A stretch of DNA of 33,894 nucleotides from Clostridium frigoris (GCF_018861865.1 NZ_JAHLDV010000037.1:1-33894), one strand, 5' to 3'; counted from the stretch's first letter, positions 6,989 through 14,717 are shown. Made by a program: numbers and translations. Notes: generated by a model from the letters alone, not told the origin.

Positions 6989-7258
6989 TTGAATAAAGAT
7001 CAAGAGCAAGCAATTCAATCCCTTAAGACATCAAAAGGACAGATTGATGGAATAATCAAGATGATGGAAGATGGTAGATATTGCATTGATGTTTCAAATC
7101 AGATAATTTCAGCTCAATCATTACTTAAAAAAGCGAATATGTTAATCCTGAAACAGCATCTAAATCATTGCGTAAAGGATGCATTTTTAAATAATACAGG
7201 TGAGGATAAAGTTGATGAAATAATTGGACTACTTGCTAAGTTAATTGGCAATAAATAA
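6989..7258 (+). CDS. csoR: CsoR-family copper-sensing repressor
   Basis: This 89-residue, all-helical DUF156/CsoR protein carries the Cu(I) ligand triad Cys32, His57 and Cys61 (C..H-x3-C spacing). This identifies it as the copper-sensing type rather than a nickel or sulfur sensor of the family. Cu(I) binding normally releases the protein from its operator and derepresses the operon. The start is a TTG at 6989 preceded by AAGGAGGA (6975-6982). It is the first gene of csoR-copA-copZ (18- and 32-base gaps). The operon carries both a direct-repeat activator box and a likely CsoR dyad. Confidence 0.93.
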   Translation: MNKDQEQAIQSLKTSKGQIDGIIKMMEDGRYCIDVSNQIISAQSLLKKANMLILKQHLNHCVKDAFLNNTGEDKVDEIIGLLAKLIGNK

Positions 7259-7276
7259 TATAAGGAGGAATGGACT

Positions 7277-9727
7277 ATGAAAAATAAAATACTTAAGGTT
7301 GAAGGTATGACATGTGCGGCTTGTGCAAAAACTATTGAAAGAGTTTCAAAAAAGTTACCAGGTGTTGAAGATGCTAGTGTAAATATAGCTACAGAAAAAT
7401 TAAATATAAGTTATGACGATTCATTGATAAAATTATCTGATATACAAAATGCGGTTGATAAGGCTGGGTACAAGGTATTAGTAGAAACAACTAATAAAAC
7501 ATTAAAACTTGAGGGAATGACCTGTGCATCATGTGCAAAGAATATAGAAAGAATAACTAGAAAACTTAATGGAGTAATAGAAGCTAATGTTAATTTTGCC
7601 ACAGAAAAGCTAACGGTAGCTTTTGAGCCATCATTAGTTAAAACGAGTGATATAAAGAAGGCTATAGCAAAAGGAGGGTACACGGCACTAGAGGAAGAAA
7701 GTAATGTTGATTTGGATAAAGAAAAAAAGGAGAAAGAGATAAAAGCTTTATGGAATAGATTTTTAATATCTGCTATATTTGGAGTGCCGCTACTTTTAAT
7801 TGCAATGTTACCAATGATTACTGGAAGGTTAAATATTATGCTGCCAAGTATCATTGATCCCATGATGCATCTAAGAGAGTATGCTATCCTAGAACTTGTA
7901 CTTGTTTTACCAATAATGGTTATTGGTAGAAGATATTTTATAGTAGGATTCAAGTCTTTAGCAAGGTTAAGTCCTAATATGGATTCATTAATATCAATGG
8001 GAACATCAGCTGCATTTTTATATAGTATTTTTGCAGTATATGAAATATTGCTTGGCAATACTGGATATGAGATGTATTTTGAATCAGCAGGTGTAATTTT
8101 AACTCTTATTACCCTTGGTAAGTATTTAGAATCAGTAACTAAAGGAAAGACATCCGAGGCAATCAAAAAGCTTATGGGCCTCCAACCTAAAACTGCAATT
8201 ATAATCAGAAAAAATAAAGAAGTAGAGATTTCAATTGATGACGTAGAGGTTGGAGATATAGTCGTTGTAAAACCTGGTGAAAAAATGCCTGTGGATGGTG
8301 AGGTTGTAGAAGGAAGTACATCTGTAGATGAGTCAATGCTTACTGGTGAGAGCATGCCAGTGGAAAAAAGTATTGGAAATAAAATAATAGGAGCGAGTAT
8401 AAATAAAAATGGTTCTATTAAGTTTAAAGCAACTAAGGTTGGTAAGGACACGGCTTTAGCACAAATTATTACACTAGTTGAAAATGCTCAAGGCTCAAAA
8501 GCACCCATAGCTAAAATGGCAGATGTTATATCAAGTTACTTTGTTCCTGTAGTTATCGGACTTGCACTGGTATCATCATTAGCTTGGCTTTTATCTGGTC
8601 AAACAGGAGTTTTTGCTTTAACAATATTTATTTCAGTACTTGTAATAGCGTGCCCTTGTGCTTTAGGACTTGCAACACCAACAGCTATAATGGTTGGGAC
8701 AGGAAAGGGCGCAGAGTATGGTGTACTTATAAAAAGTGGAGTAGCACTAGAAACTGCGCATAAGATTCAAACTATAGTATTTGATAAGACAGGAACACTT
8801 ACTGAGGGAAAACCAAAGGTAACAGATATAGTTACTGTAAAAGGTATGAATGGAGATTATTTAATTCAAATAGCTGCTACAGCTGAGAAGGGTTCTGAAC
8901 ATCCACTTGGAGAAGCTATTGTTAAAGAGGCTGAGGAAAGGCGTCTGGAGCTAAAAAAATCACAGGGATTTAAGGCTCTTCCAGGACTTGGTATTGAGGT
9001 GGTTATTGATAACAATATAACATTATTGGGTAATAAAAGACTTATGGATGAAAGTCATGTTTCTTTAGAGGACTTAGAGAAAGTGTCAGATAGACTCGCT
9101 GAAGAAGGAAAGACGCCTATGTTTATTGCTATTAATGGTAGGTTGAGTGGCATAATTGCTGTAGCAGATACAGTAAAAGAAAATAGTAAGAAAGCTATAG
9201 AAAGACTTCATAGCATGGGAATACAGGTAGCAATGATAACTGGTGATAATAAAAGGACTGCAGAAGCTATTGCAAAACAAGTCGGTATTGATACAACACT
9301 TGCCGAAGTATTACCAGAAGATAAGGCAAATGAAGTTAAAAAGCTCCAAGCAGAAGGTAAAAAAGTTGCTATGGTTGGAGATGGCATTAATGATGCTCCA
9401 GCACTTGCACAGGCTGATATTGGCATTGCTATAGGATCAGGAACGGATGTCGCAATGGAGTCCGCAGATATTGTGCTTATGAGAAGTGATCTAATGGATG
9501 TACCTACAGCCATTCAGCTAAGTAAGAAAACCATAACAAATATAAAGCAAAATTTATTCTGGGCCTTTGGGTATAATATTCTTGGAATACCAGTTGCAAT
9601 GGGAGTGTTACATTTATTTGGTGGTCCACTTTTAAATCCTATTATTGCAGCGCTTGCAATGAGTTTTAGTTCAGTTTCAGTATTAACAAATGCTTTACGC
9701 TTAAAAGGCTTTAAGCCATTAAGATAG
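7277..9727 (+). CDS. copA: Cu(I)-exporting P1B-type ATPase
   Basis: This 816-residue ATPase pumps Cu(I) out of the cytoplasm. Two N-terminal HMA domains have GMTCAAC (Cys13, Cys16) and GMTCASC (Cys83, Cys86). Eight membrane helices follow, with the transport motif CPCALGLATP (CPC at 459-461). The actuator motif is TGES (356-359), the phosphorylated Asp503 lies in DKTGT, the nucleotide domain has SEHPLGEA, and the hinge is GDGIND (701-706). The tandem HMA domains, the CPC motif and linkage to CsoR and CopZ support the Cu(I) type. AAGGAGGAA precedes the ATG. It is complete, with no sign of decay, in the operon csoR-copA-copZ. Confidence 0.97.
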   Translation: MKNKILKVEGMTCAACAKTIERVSKKLPGVEDASVNIATEKLNISYDDSLIKLSDIQNAVDKAGYKVLVETTNKTLKLEGMTCASCAKNIERITRKLNGVIEANVNFATEKLTVAFEPSLVKTSDIKKAIAKGGYTALEEESNVDLDKEKKEKEIKALWNRFLISAIFGVPLLLIAMLPMITGRLNIMLPSIIDPMMHLREYAILELVLVLPIMVIGRRYFIVGFKSLARLSPNMDSLISMGTSAAFLYSIFAVYEILLGNTGYEMYFESAGVILTLITLGKYLESVTKGKTSEAIKKLMGLQPKTAIIIRKNKEVEISIDDVEVGDIVVVKPGEKMPVDGEVVEGSTSVDESMLTGESMPVEKSIGNKIIGASINKNGSIKFKATKVGKDTALAQIITLVENAQGSKAPIAKMADVISSYFVPVVIGLALVSSLAWLLSGQTGVFALTIFISVLVIACPCALGLATPTAIMVGTGKGAEYGVLIKSGVALETAHKIQTIVFDKTGTLTEGKPKVTDIVTVKGMNGDYLIQIAATAEKGSEHPLGEAIVKEAEERRLELKKSQGFKALPGLGIEVVIDNNITLLGNKRLMDESHVSLEDLEKVSDRLAEEGKTPMFIAINGRLSGIIAVADTVKENSKKAIERLHSMGIQVAMITGDNKRTAEAIAKQVGIDTTLAEVLPEDKANEVKKLQAEGKKVAMVGDGINDAPALAQADIGIAIGSGTDVAMESADIVLMRSDLMDVPTAIQLSKKTITNIKQNLFWAFGYNILGIPVAMGVLHLFGGPLLNPIIAALAMSFSSVSVLTNALRLKGFKPLR

Positions 9728-9759
9728 ATAAAATTTAAATTCGAAGGGAGAAATAAAAA

Positions 9760-9972
9760 ATGAAAAAGAAAATATTAGTAGAAGGTATGAGTTGTATGCA
9801 CTGTGTTAACCACGTTAGTGAGGCACTAAAGGAGATTGGAGCAAAAGACGTAGAGGTAAATCTTGAGAAAAAACTTGCTACGGCTGAAATTAGCGATAAT
9901 ATTACCGATGATGCTATAAAGCTTGCTATAGAAGATGCGGGTTATGATGTTGTAAATATAGAAAAAGCATAG
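9760..9972 (+). CDS. copZ: CopZ copper chaperone
   Basis: This 70-residue single HMA domain carries the Cu(I) site GMSCMHC (Cys12, Cys15) near the N-terminus and a Tyr in the AGYDV loop. It would carry Cu(I) to CopA and to CsoR in the cytosol. GAAGGGAG precedes the ATG. It is the last gene of the csoR operon and is followed by a terminator. A nearly identical second copy at 11618-11824 has lost this metal site, and a third, more diverged copy lies at 18628-18840. Confidence 0.95.
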   Translation: MKKKILVEGMSCMHCVNHVSEALKEIGAKDVEVNLEKKLATAEISDNITDDAIKLAIEDAGYDVVNIEKA

Positions 9973-9983
9973 TTCAAATAAAA

Positions 9984-10020
9984 GGTTCAAGTATTATATG
10001 AGATGTAGTACTTGGGCTGT
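9984..10020 (+). terminator. Terminator of csoR-copA-copZ
   Basis: The stem CAAGTA (9988-9993) with TACTTG (10009-10014) is extended by G-U and G-C pairs at its base. It is followed by a T-rich stretch (TTTATTTTAT) starting at 10020. It begins 12 bases after the copZ stop. Confidence 0.6.
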
Positions 10021-10178
10021 TTATTTTATATACCGTAAATTAAAGTATGTTATTAGATTATATATAGTAATAAACAAATTTATAATTGCTACTTGATTCA
10101 ATAAATAAAAAATTATTATTTAACAAATTGAATAATAAATATAGCTGGTATTTTAGTATATGAGGAAGGTGTAGTAAG

Positions 10179-10598
10179 ATGATAAAAGAGGAAGAAGGAC
10201 TTATAATAGAAATATTTGATAATAACATTGCAAAGGTCAAAGTAGGTAGGCACAACGAATGTAAGAATTGTGGTGCATGTCCAGGTGATAATTCACTTGT
10301 AATAGAAGCTAAAAATCCTATTGGAGCTAAAGGCGGACAACGAGTTTCGTTTCAAATGAAAGATACAAACATGATAATGGCGGCTTTTGTTGTATATATA
10401 GTGCCACTCATTGCAGTTGTAATAGGAGTTTTTGTTGGACAAGTACTAGCTAAAATACTTGGTTATTCTGTACGATATTTTCAAATAGGAGGTGGGATAA
10501 TAACATTTGTATTGTCATTGTTAAATATAAAGAGATTTGATAAATTTGCTCATAACAATGATAAAATGCAACCTGTTATTACTCATAATATATCTTAA
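10179..10598 (+). CDS. RseC/MucC-family (SoxR-reducing) membrane protein
   Basis: This 139-residue protein has a cytosolic N-terminal domain with a Cys cluster (CKNCGAC, residues 28-34), then two TM helices (about 67-89 and 96-118) and a short tail. The fold order matches RseC/RsxC-system proteins, which are linked to electron transfer to SoxR and to Rnf complexes. The family usually has four Cys; three are visible here. AAGGTG is placed 8-9 bases before the ATG. It stands alone between two hairpins, so it is probably its own unit; I see no clean direct-repeat box upstream. Its role in a copper island, perhaps repairing or reducing thiols or clusters, is inference. Confidence 0.75.
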   Translation: MIKEEEGLIIEIFDNNIAKVKVGRHNECKNCGACPGDNSLVIEAKNPIGAKGGQRVSFQMKDTNMIMAAFVVYIVPLIAVVIGVFVGQVLAKILGYSVRYFQIGGGIITFVLSLLNIKRFDKFAHNNDKMQPVITHNIS

Positions 10599-10626
10599 AA
10601 TAAAACTAATATATATTTTAAGATAT
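10590..10626 (+). terminator. AT-rich hairpin overlapping the end of the RseC-like gene
   Basis: ATATCTTAAAAT (10590-10601) pairs perfectly with ATTTTAAGATAT (10615-10626). The stop codon lies inside the left arm. The tail is AT-rich but not a clear T-run, so termination is plausible rather than sure. Confidence 0.4.
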
Positions 10627-10766
10627 ATATATGATTTAATGTGTTTTTAATATTGAATATTTAGTTCTTGTAGAAAGAAATTCTTGTAATTGTTAATAAC
10701 ATGGTTCAACAATCTAGGAATAGGTTAAATAAATTTGAAATTATTTATGTTGGTAAGGAGATTATT

Positions 10767-11054
10767 ATGAAAATAAATCAATCTAAAAAAGATATAAAAA
10801 AAGTTACTTTTAAAGTAAAAAAGACCAATATGTTATTAGCTTCCTTTGTGCTCTTTGTTTTTCCAATAATGGCCGTGGTTATTGGAGTGTTTTTAGGACA
10901 ATATATAGGAAAATTCATTGGTTCACCTATTCAAGTTTCAAGGATTTTTGGAGGAATCATTGGTTTAATAATAGCTATTATATTAATTGAATTATTTGAT
11001 AAATCTGCTGCAATAGATGAAAAAAACGAAAGAATATACTGGGAAGATTTATAG
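10767..11054 (+). CDS. RseC-like membrane protein lacking the Cys domain
   Basis: The start at 10767 follows TAAGGAG with 7-base spacing and gives 95 residues. From VTFKVKKTNMLLASF on, the protein matches the membrane half of its neighbour at 10179-10598 (VSFQMKDTNMIMAAF). It has the same two helices and a related FDKxA tail. The cysteine-containing N-terminal domain is replaced by about 14 Lys-rich residues. It is probably a shortened paralogue from local duplication. The intact frame and good ribosome site argue that it is still expressed. The role is unknown; it might pair with the full-length protein. Confidence 0.65.
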   Translation: MKINQSKKDIKKVTFKVKKTNMLLASFVLFVFPIMAVVIGVFLGQYIGKFIGSPIQVSRIFGGIIGLIIAIILIELFDKSAAIDEKNERIYWEDL

Positions 11055-11145
11055 AAATTAATTTACAAGTTTTTAAAGTACCATTTTCTACTATTCTTTT
11101 CTATTAAAAACTCATAAGGTTGATAAAAAGTAAATCATGTTTTAT

Positions 11146-11252
11146 TATGATAATACAGTAAGTGTAATTATTAACAATACTAACAAAGTTACTGAGACAG
11201 TGCGATAGTTAAGGTTGGTAAAACCCATATTGGTATAAGTTATAGGCAGTAA
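11146..11252 (+). pseudogene. Remnant of the 3' end of a beta-propeller lipoprotein gene
   Basis: The sequence YDNTVSVIINNTNKVTETV followed, after an insertion of about six bases, by VKVGKT and GISYRQ-stop matches the last blade of the propeller gene at 14854-15933 at protein and DNA level. An in-frame stop and the loss of everything upstream show it is a dead fragment. It lies just before the CC-motif gene at 11301. Confidence 0.75.
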
Positions 11253-11300
11253 ATCAAACAAGAAGGTATTAATTATATAATAAGTTAGAAGGAGATAAAT

Positions 11301-11606
11301 ATGTTGAAAATTAGTAGCAAGGTGTTGAATTATGTTCAAGGTAAAGACTTATGTTTTGTCGTAGACATTGAAAAAATACCCATAAACTGTGATTGTTGTA
11401 ATACTATACTTAAAACTCCTATAACTAAAAGTTTATTAGAAACCGAAGTTCAAGATAAAGAACTTTATGATACTTATGAATATAAAGGTATTAAAGTATT
11501 TGTTTTAAAAGATTTAAAGATTGTTGGAGATATGAATGTTTATCAAAAGGCTAAAATACCCTTTACGGAACCTAGGTTCGGCATTAAAGGTATAATAGCA
11601 CAATAG
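11301..11606 (+). CDS. Small CC-motif protein of unknown function
   Basis: This 101-residue soluble protein has no signal peptide. AAGGAGA lies 8 bases before the ATG. It has a cysteine patch (INCDCCNT, about residues 29-36) and a C-terminal half in which YDTYEYKGIKVFV is followed by a strand-rich segment. The pattern resembles the small family in which a Cys-Cys or Cys-Sec pair precedes a conserved IKVYV-type strand, but I cannot confirm that without a search. It is followed after 11 bases by the altered copZ copy, so the two are probably cotranscribed. A metal or redox role is suggested by the cysteines and context only. Confidence 0.6.
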   Translation: MLKISSKVLNYVQGKDLCFVVDIEKIPINCDCCNTILKTPITKSLLETEVQDKELYDTYEYKGIKVFVLKDLKIVGDMNVYQKAKIPFTEPRFGIKGIIAQ

Positions 11607-11617
11607 ATTGCGGTAAG

Positions 11618-11824
11618 ATGAAAAAGAAAGTAGAAGGTATGATCTGGGATCACTGTGTAAATCATGTTAGTGAGGCGTTAAAGGAGATTGGAGCAAAAGA
11701 CGTAGAGGTAAATCTTGAAAAAAAACTTGCTACGGCTGAAATTAGCGATAATATTACTGATGATGCTATAAAACTCGCTATAGAAGATGCGGGTTATGAT
11801 GTTGTAAATATAGAAAAAGCATAG
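11618..11824 (+). CDS. CopZ paralogue with a lost CxxC copper site
   Basis: This 68-residue HMA-type protein is a duplicate of copZ (9760-9972). From the HC of the metal loop onward, the 58 residues are identical, with nine synonymous codon differences and no amino-acid change. In front of this, copZ has GMSCMHC and this copy has GMIWDHC. The first ligand Cys is Trp, two flanking residues are changed, and two residues are missing before VEGM. Canonical two-Cys Cu(I) binding is therefore gone. The ribosome site is weak (GCGGTAAG). It follows the CC-motif gene by 11 bases and has its own terminator. It could be a recent casualty partly repaired by gene conversion, or a metal-free variant. Confidence 0.75.
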   Translation: MKKKVEGMIWDHCVNHVSEALKEIGAKDVEVNLEKKLATAEISDNITDDAIKLAIEDAGYDVVNIEKA

Positions 11825-11848
11825 TTCAAATAGTAAAATTTAAATGTG

Positions 11849-11893
11849 AAAAAGGTTCAGGTATTATAAGAAGTATAATACGTGGACCTTTTA
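11849..11893 (+). terminator. Terminator after the copZ paralogue
   Basis: A long imperfect stem pairs AAAAGGTTCAGGTATTAT (about 11850-11867) with 11875-11892, allowing a G-U pair and one or two mismatches. The right arm ends in CCTTTTACT. It resembles the copZ terminator at 9984-10020, indicating that the duplicated segment included the terminator. Confidence 0.65.
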
Positions 11894-11949
11894 CTATGTA
11901 AGAGTTTTTAAAATATTTTATTAAAATATATATAGATTAATATATTAAC

Positions 11950-11981
11950 TTCATAATTGCTCCACAATTGAGTAGTAAAAT
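11950..11981 (+). promoter_or_regulatory. Direct-repeat promoter of the Met-rich/SHOCT pair
   Basis: TTCATAA (11950-11956), TTGC and TCCACAA (11961-11967) are followed after 8 bp by a -10 TAAAAT (11976-11981). The ATG of the Met-rich protein is 38 bases further on. Confidence 0.7.
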
Positions 11982-12019
11982 AAAGATATAAAGAAAAACA
12001 ATTAGAGGAGTGATATTAA

Positions 12020-12406
12020 ATGAAGAATAAAGTTATGATTTTAATAATAGCAGGAATACTAACAGTAGGTGGTATTTCAGTTGCATATGCAGCAAACAAA
12101 ACTGTTACTCTCAATGATTCTAACAGATCAATGATGGGCACACAAAAAAGTGGAACTCAATCAAATAATACTTATAATAATATGATTAAAATAATGAAAG
12201 ACAGTGGCTTCAGTGATGAAGCCACTGCTATGAAAAATGGGAACTATGATGCTATGAATAAATTGATGAATAACTTAAGTGATAAGGATTATAAAAAGAT
12301 GATTGAAATAATGAAAAAGAACGGATATGCACCTATGGCTAAAATGATGCAATCACAAAATGGAGAAGATATGACAAAAATCCATCAAAGTATGATGGGA
12401 AGATAA
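12020..12406 (+). CDS. Secreted Met-rich protein, probable extracytoplasmic Cu(I) binder
   Basis: This 128-residue protein has a signal peptide with likely cleavage after AYA (about residue 24). The mature chain is helical and Met-rich, with paired methionines in SMMG near each end. Two related units occur (YNNMIKIMKDSGF and YKKMIEIMKKNGY, each followed by further Met residues). It has no Cys. Methionine clusters are typical of Cu(I)-binding extracytoplasmic proteins, and the direct-repeat promoter just upstream supports a copper role. GAGGAG lies about 10 bases before the ATG. An 11-bp perfect hairpin lies inside the gene at 12202-12227. The exact family is not recognised. Confidence 0.75.
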   Translation: MKNKVMILIIAGILTVGGISVAYAANKTVTLNDSNRSMMGTQKSGTQSNNTYNNMIKIMKDSGFSDEATAMKNGNYDAMNKLMNNLSDKDYKKMIEIMKKNGYAPMAKMMQSQNGEDMTKIHQSMMGR

Positions 12407-12479
12407 TATTAAAAAATTTAAAGAAATTAAGACAAATCAATGGATAAATAATATATAAATAATGAAAGGATGATTTGAT

Positions 12480-12725
12480 ATGATGGGATCTGGGTATGGA
12501 TATAATATGATGGGAGGACGGTTTGGATTTATGTTTATTTGTATAATTATAATTGCAATTACCGTATTTGTAGTCTATAAGCTATTGAAAAACAATAATA
12601 TTAAAGATATAGGGTCTAGAGATAATTCCTTAAATATACTAAATGAAAGATTTGCTCGTGGAGAAATAGATGAAGAGGAATATAATAATAAAAAGAAGTT
12701 ACTCTCAGATCATAAAAAACAGTAA
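12480..12725 (+). CDS. Small membrane protein with C-terminal SHOCT domain
   Basis: This 81-residue protein has a Met/Gly-rich N-terminus (MMGSGYGYNMMGG), one TM helix (about 17-37) and a C-terminal SHOCT motif (LNILNERFARGEIDEEEYNN). SHOCT modules are short helical pieces at the ends of many bacterial membrane proteins. Similar Met-rich SHOCT proteins often sit in copper clusters, though their function is not established. AAAGGA precedes the ATG, 73 bases after the Met-rich gene and before a strong terminator, so the two form one operon. The MMG motifs resemble those in its neighbour. A broken SHOCT remnant lies at 24740-24880. Confidence 0.75.
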   Translation: MMGSGYGYNMMGGRFGFMFICIIIIAITVFVVYKLLKNNNIKDIGSRDNSLNILNERFARGEIDEEEYNNKKKLLSDHKKQ

Positions 12726-12775
12726 ATTACTTCAGTCTATATAATAATAATTCGTTAGCATTGTTATAATATTAG

Positions 12776-12820
12776 GCATATCAAAAGAGTAGTGAGCACA
12801 TCTCTTTTGATATGCTTTTT
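12776..12820 (+). terminator. Strong intrinsic terminator after the SHOCT gene
   Basis: The perfect 14-bp stem GCATATCAAAAGAG (12776-12789) pairs with 12802-12815, is closed by a 12-base loop and is followed directly by TTTTT. Confidence 0.9.
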
Positions 12821-12899
12821 AATTATTTATAAAAATCTAAGAATATAAAAACATGAACAAATAGTTCACTGCCTTCTAAAACTTAATTGATGATTAATC

Positions 12900-12931
12900 T
12901 TCATATTTCCTACATAACTATATGATAAAAT
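12900..12931 (+). promoter_or_regulatory. Direct-repeat promoter of the multicopper oxidase
   Basis: TTCATAT (12900-12906), TTCC and TACATAA (12911-12917) are followed after 8 bp by a -10 TAAAAT (12926-12931). The gene starts 70 bases downstream, and GGAGG lies about 10 bases before its ATG. Confidence 0.7.
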
Positions 12932-13001
12932 AATTATACAATAGTTATTAAAAGATAACGATTATCGGTAAAACTCAATAGGTTTGATGGAGGTATAAAA
13001 A

Positions 13002-14489
13002 ATGAATAAGAAATATAATAAATGGCTGCTTATAGCAGGGGTAGGTATCATAGTAGTTAGTTCTATAGTTTTAATTAATTCGATATTGAATTATTTTTCG
13101 AAAGGCAATGGGAATGCTATGGTTGAGAATATGAAATCTTTAACAAGCAACGAATTAAAGAGTAAGGTAGTAGAGAATAGTACAAAGCTCCCAATCCCAC
13201 CACTTTTAGAGAATAAGAGTTCAGACAGTAATACTGCAGACTTTACATTAAATGTTGAGAAGGGCATTACATCTTTTTTTCCTGGAGTTAAAACAGAGAC
13301 CTATGGATATAACGGTAACTTTCTGGGTCCAGTAATAAGGGTGAAAAAGGGTGAAAAAGTAAATATTCATGTAAATAATCAATTAAGTGAACCAACAACT
13401 GTTCACTGGCATGGATTAGAAGTTAATGGAGAAATGGATGGAGGACCCCATAGTCCTATTATGCCAGGAAGCCAATGGAATCCTAGTTTTACTATAAACC
13501 AACCAGCTAGTACTTTATGGTATCATCCTCACCAACAGGAAAAAACTGGAGAACAAGTTTATAAGGGATTAGCAGGACTTTTTTATATTGATGATAATAT
13601 TTCACAAAGCTTAAATATTCCAAAGGAGTATGGTATAAATGATATACCATTAATTATTCAGGATAGGGCATTTAATAGCAATGGAGACATGCCTTATTCC
13701 ACAAATATGAGTAGCATGATGGATGGAGCTATTGGAGACATGGTTATAGTAAACGGAGCCATTAAACCATATTTAGATGTAAAGAAAATAAAAATGCGGT
13801 TTAGAATTGTTAATGGGGCAAATGCAAAGGTTTATCCTATAAAATTAAGTAATGGAGAGTCTTTTTTTCAGATTGCATCTGATGGAGGTTTTCTAGAGGC
13901 ACCAGTAAAATTAAATAAATTAATACTTGGGCCGGGAGAAAGAGCAGAAGTAATAATAGATTTTTCTAAATATAAAAAGGGCGACAAATTATCTTTACTT
14001 GGCGATGGTATAGGAATATTAAACTTCAATGTAAAGGAAGATGGAATAGATAATACTGAAATACCAACACATTTAACTGATATTAATAAAATTCCTGAAA
14101 CAGCTACTTCTAAAATTAGAATTTTCCAGCTAGAGGGTATGGGTAGTATGGTAAGCATAAACGGTAAAAAGATGAAAATGGGGAGAATTGACGAAAAAAT
14201 AAAATTAAATGATACGGAAATTTGGGAAATTACAAACCCTAGTAATATGATGGGGGGAATGATTCACCCATTTCATATACATGGTGTACAATTTCAAATT
14301 TTATCAAGAGATGGAAAGGAACCACCTAAGAATGAGCAAGGGTTTAAGGATACAGTATTAATTAATCCTAATGAGAAGGTTAGAATTATAATTAAGTTCA
14401 CTCACAAAGGAGTTTTCATGTACCATTGTCACATATTAGAACATGAAGACCAAGGAATGATGGGACAGTTTCAGGTTACTGATAATTAA
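13002..14489 (+). CDS. Membrane-anchored multicopper oxidase
   Basis: This 495-residue three-cupredoxin oxidase is probably a CueO/CotA-type cuprous oxidase that converts Cu(I) to less toxic Cu(II) outside the membrane, using O2. All copper ligand motifs are present: HWH (135-137), HPH (175-177), HPFHIH (422-427) and HCHILEHEDQGMM. The last supplies H475-C476-H477, H481 and the axial Met486. A single N-terminal hydrophobic helix (about 8-28) without a twin-arginine motif suggests an anchor and Sec export. A Met-rich loop (MPYSTNMSSMMDGAIGDM, about 227-244) resembles the Cu(I)-binding insert of CueO. It has its own direct-repeat promoter and terminator. An O2-using enzyme is notable if the host is a strict anaerobe. 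Confidence 0.92.
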   Translation: MNKKYNKWLLIAGVGIIVVSSIVLINSILNYFSKGNGNAMVENMKSLTSNELKSKVVENSTKLPIPPLLENKSSDSNTADFTLNVEKGITSFFPGVKTETYGYNGNFLGPVIRVKKGEKVNIHVNNQLSEPTTVHWHGLEVNGEMDGGPHSPIMPGSQWNPSFTINQPASTLWYHPHQQEKTGEQVYKGLAGLFYIDDNISQSLNIPKEYGINDIPLIIQDRAFNSNGDMPYSTNMSSMMDGAIGDMVIVNGAIKPYLDVKKIKMRFRIVNGANAKVYPIKLSNGESFFQIASDGGFLEAPVKLNKLILGPGERAEVIIDFSKYKKGDKLSLLGDGIGILNFNVKEDGIDNTEIPTHLTDINKIPETATSKIRIFQLEGMGSMVSINGKKMKMGRIDEKIKLNDTEIWEITNPSNMMGGMIHPFHIHGVQFQILSRDGKEPPKNEQGFKDTVLINPNEKVRIIIKFTHKGVFMYHCHILEHEDQGMMGQFQVTDN

Positions 14490-14566
14490 CAATATTACTT
14501 GGGTAACAATGATACGAATGGATAATTAAAAAGATTTTAAGGTAAAAAATTGTATATTAAATTAGT

Positions 14567-14614
14567 AATAATAAAGCTTAAAATTGCGAATGTAATTTTA
14601 AGCTTTATTATTTT
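14567..14614 (+). terminator. Terminator after the multicopper oxidase
   Basis: A perfect 19-bp stem pairs 14567-14585 (starting AATAATAAAGC) with 14594-14612, with an 8-base loop. T-rich sequence follows. The rest of the gap to the propeller gene holds a degenerate direct-repeat box (14718-14749). Confidence 0.85.
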
Positions 14615-14717
14615 GGATTCTAGATGTTCATTCTAAGTAATGTTATACATGTCTTTTAATTAGTTAAATATAGTAACAAATGTTACCGACAATATAATTA
14701 TTAATTGATATACTAAT

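Noticed and set aside
7411-8451. Open frame of 346 codons on the minus strand inside copA
   Set aside because: It mirrors the copA reading frame, has no ribosome site or domain pattern, and its hydrophobic content follows from the complementary codons of the ATPase.
10118-10154. Possible box before the RseC-like gene (TTAACAA and AATAATA)
   Set aside because: Neither half-site fits TWCAYAA well and the hexamer at the fixed distance is not a good -10.
14672-14687. GTAAC-AAAT-GTTAC dyad upstream of the propeller gene
   Set aside because: It is short and AT-rich, has no second copy at a comparable position, and is not linked to a known regulator; the similar GTTACCGAC near 18334 is part of a terminator stem.
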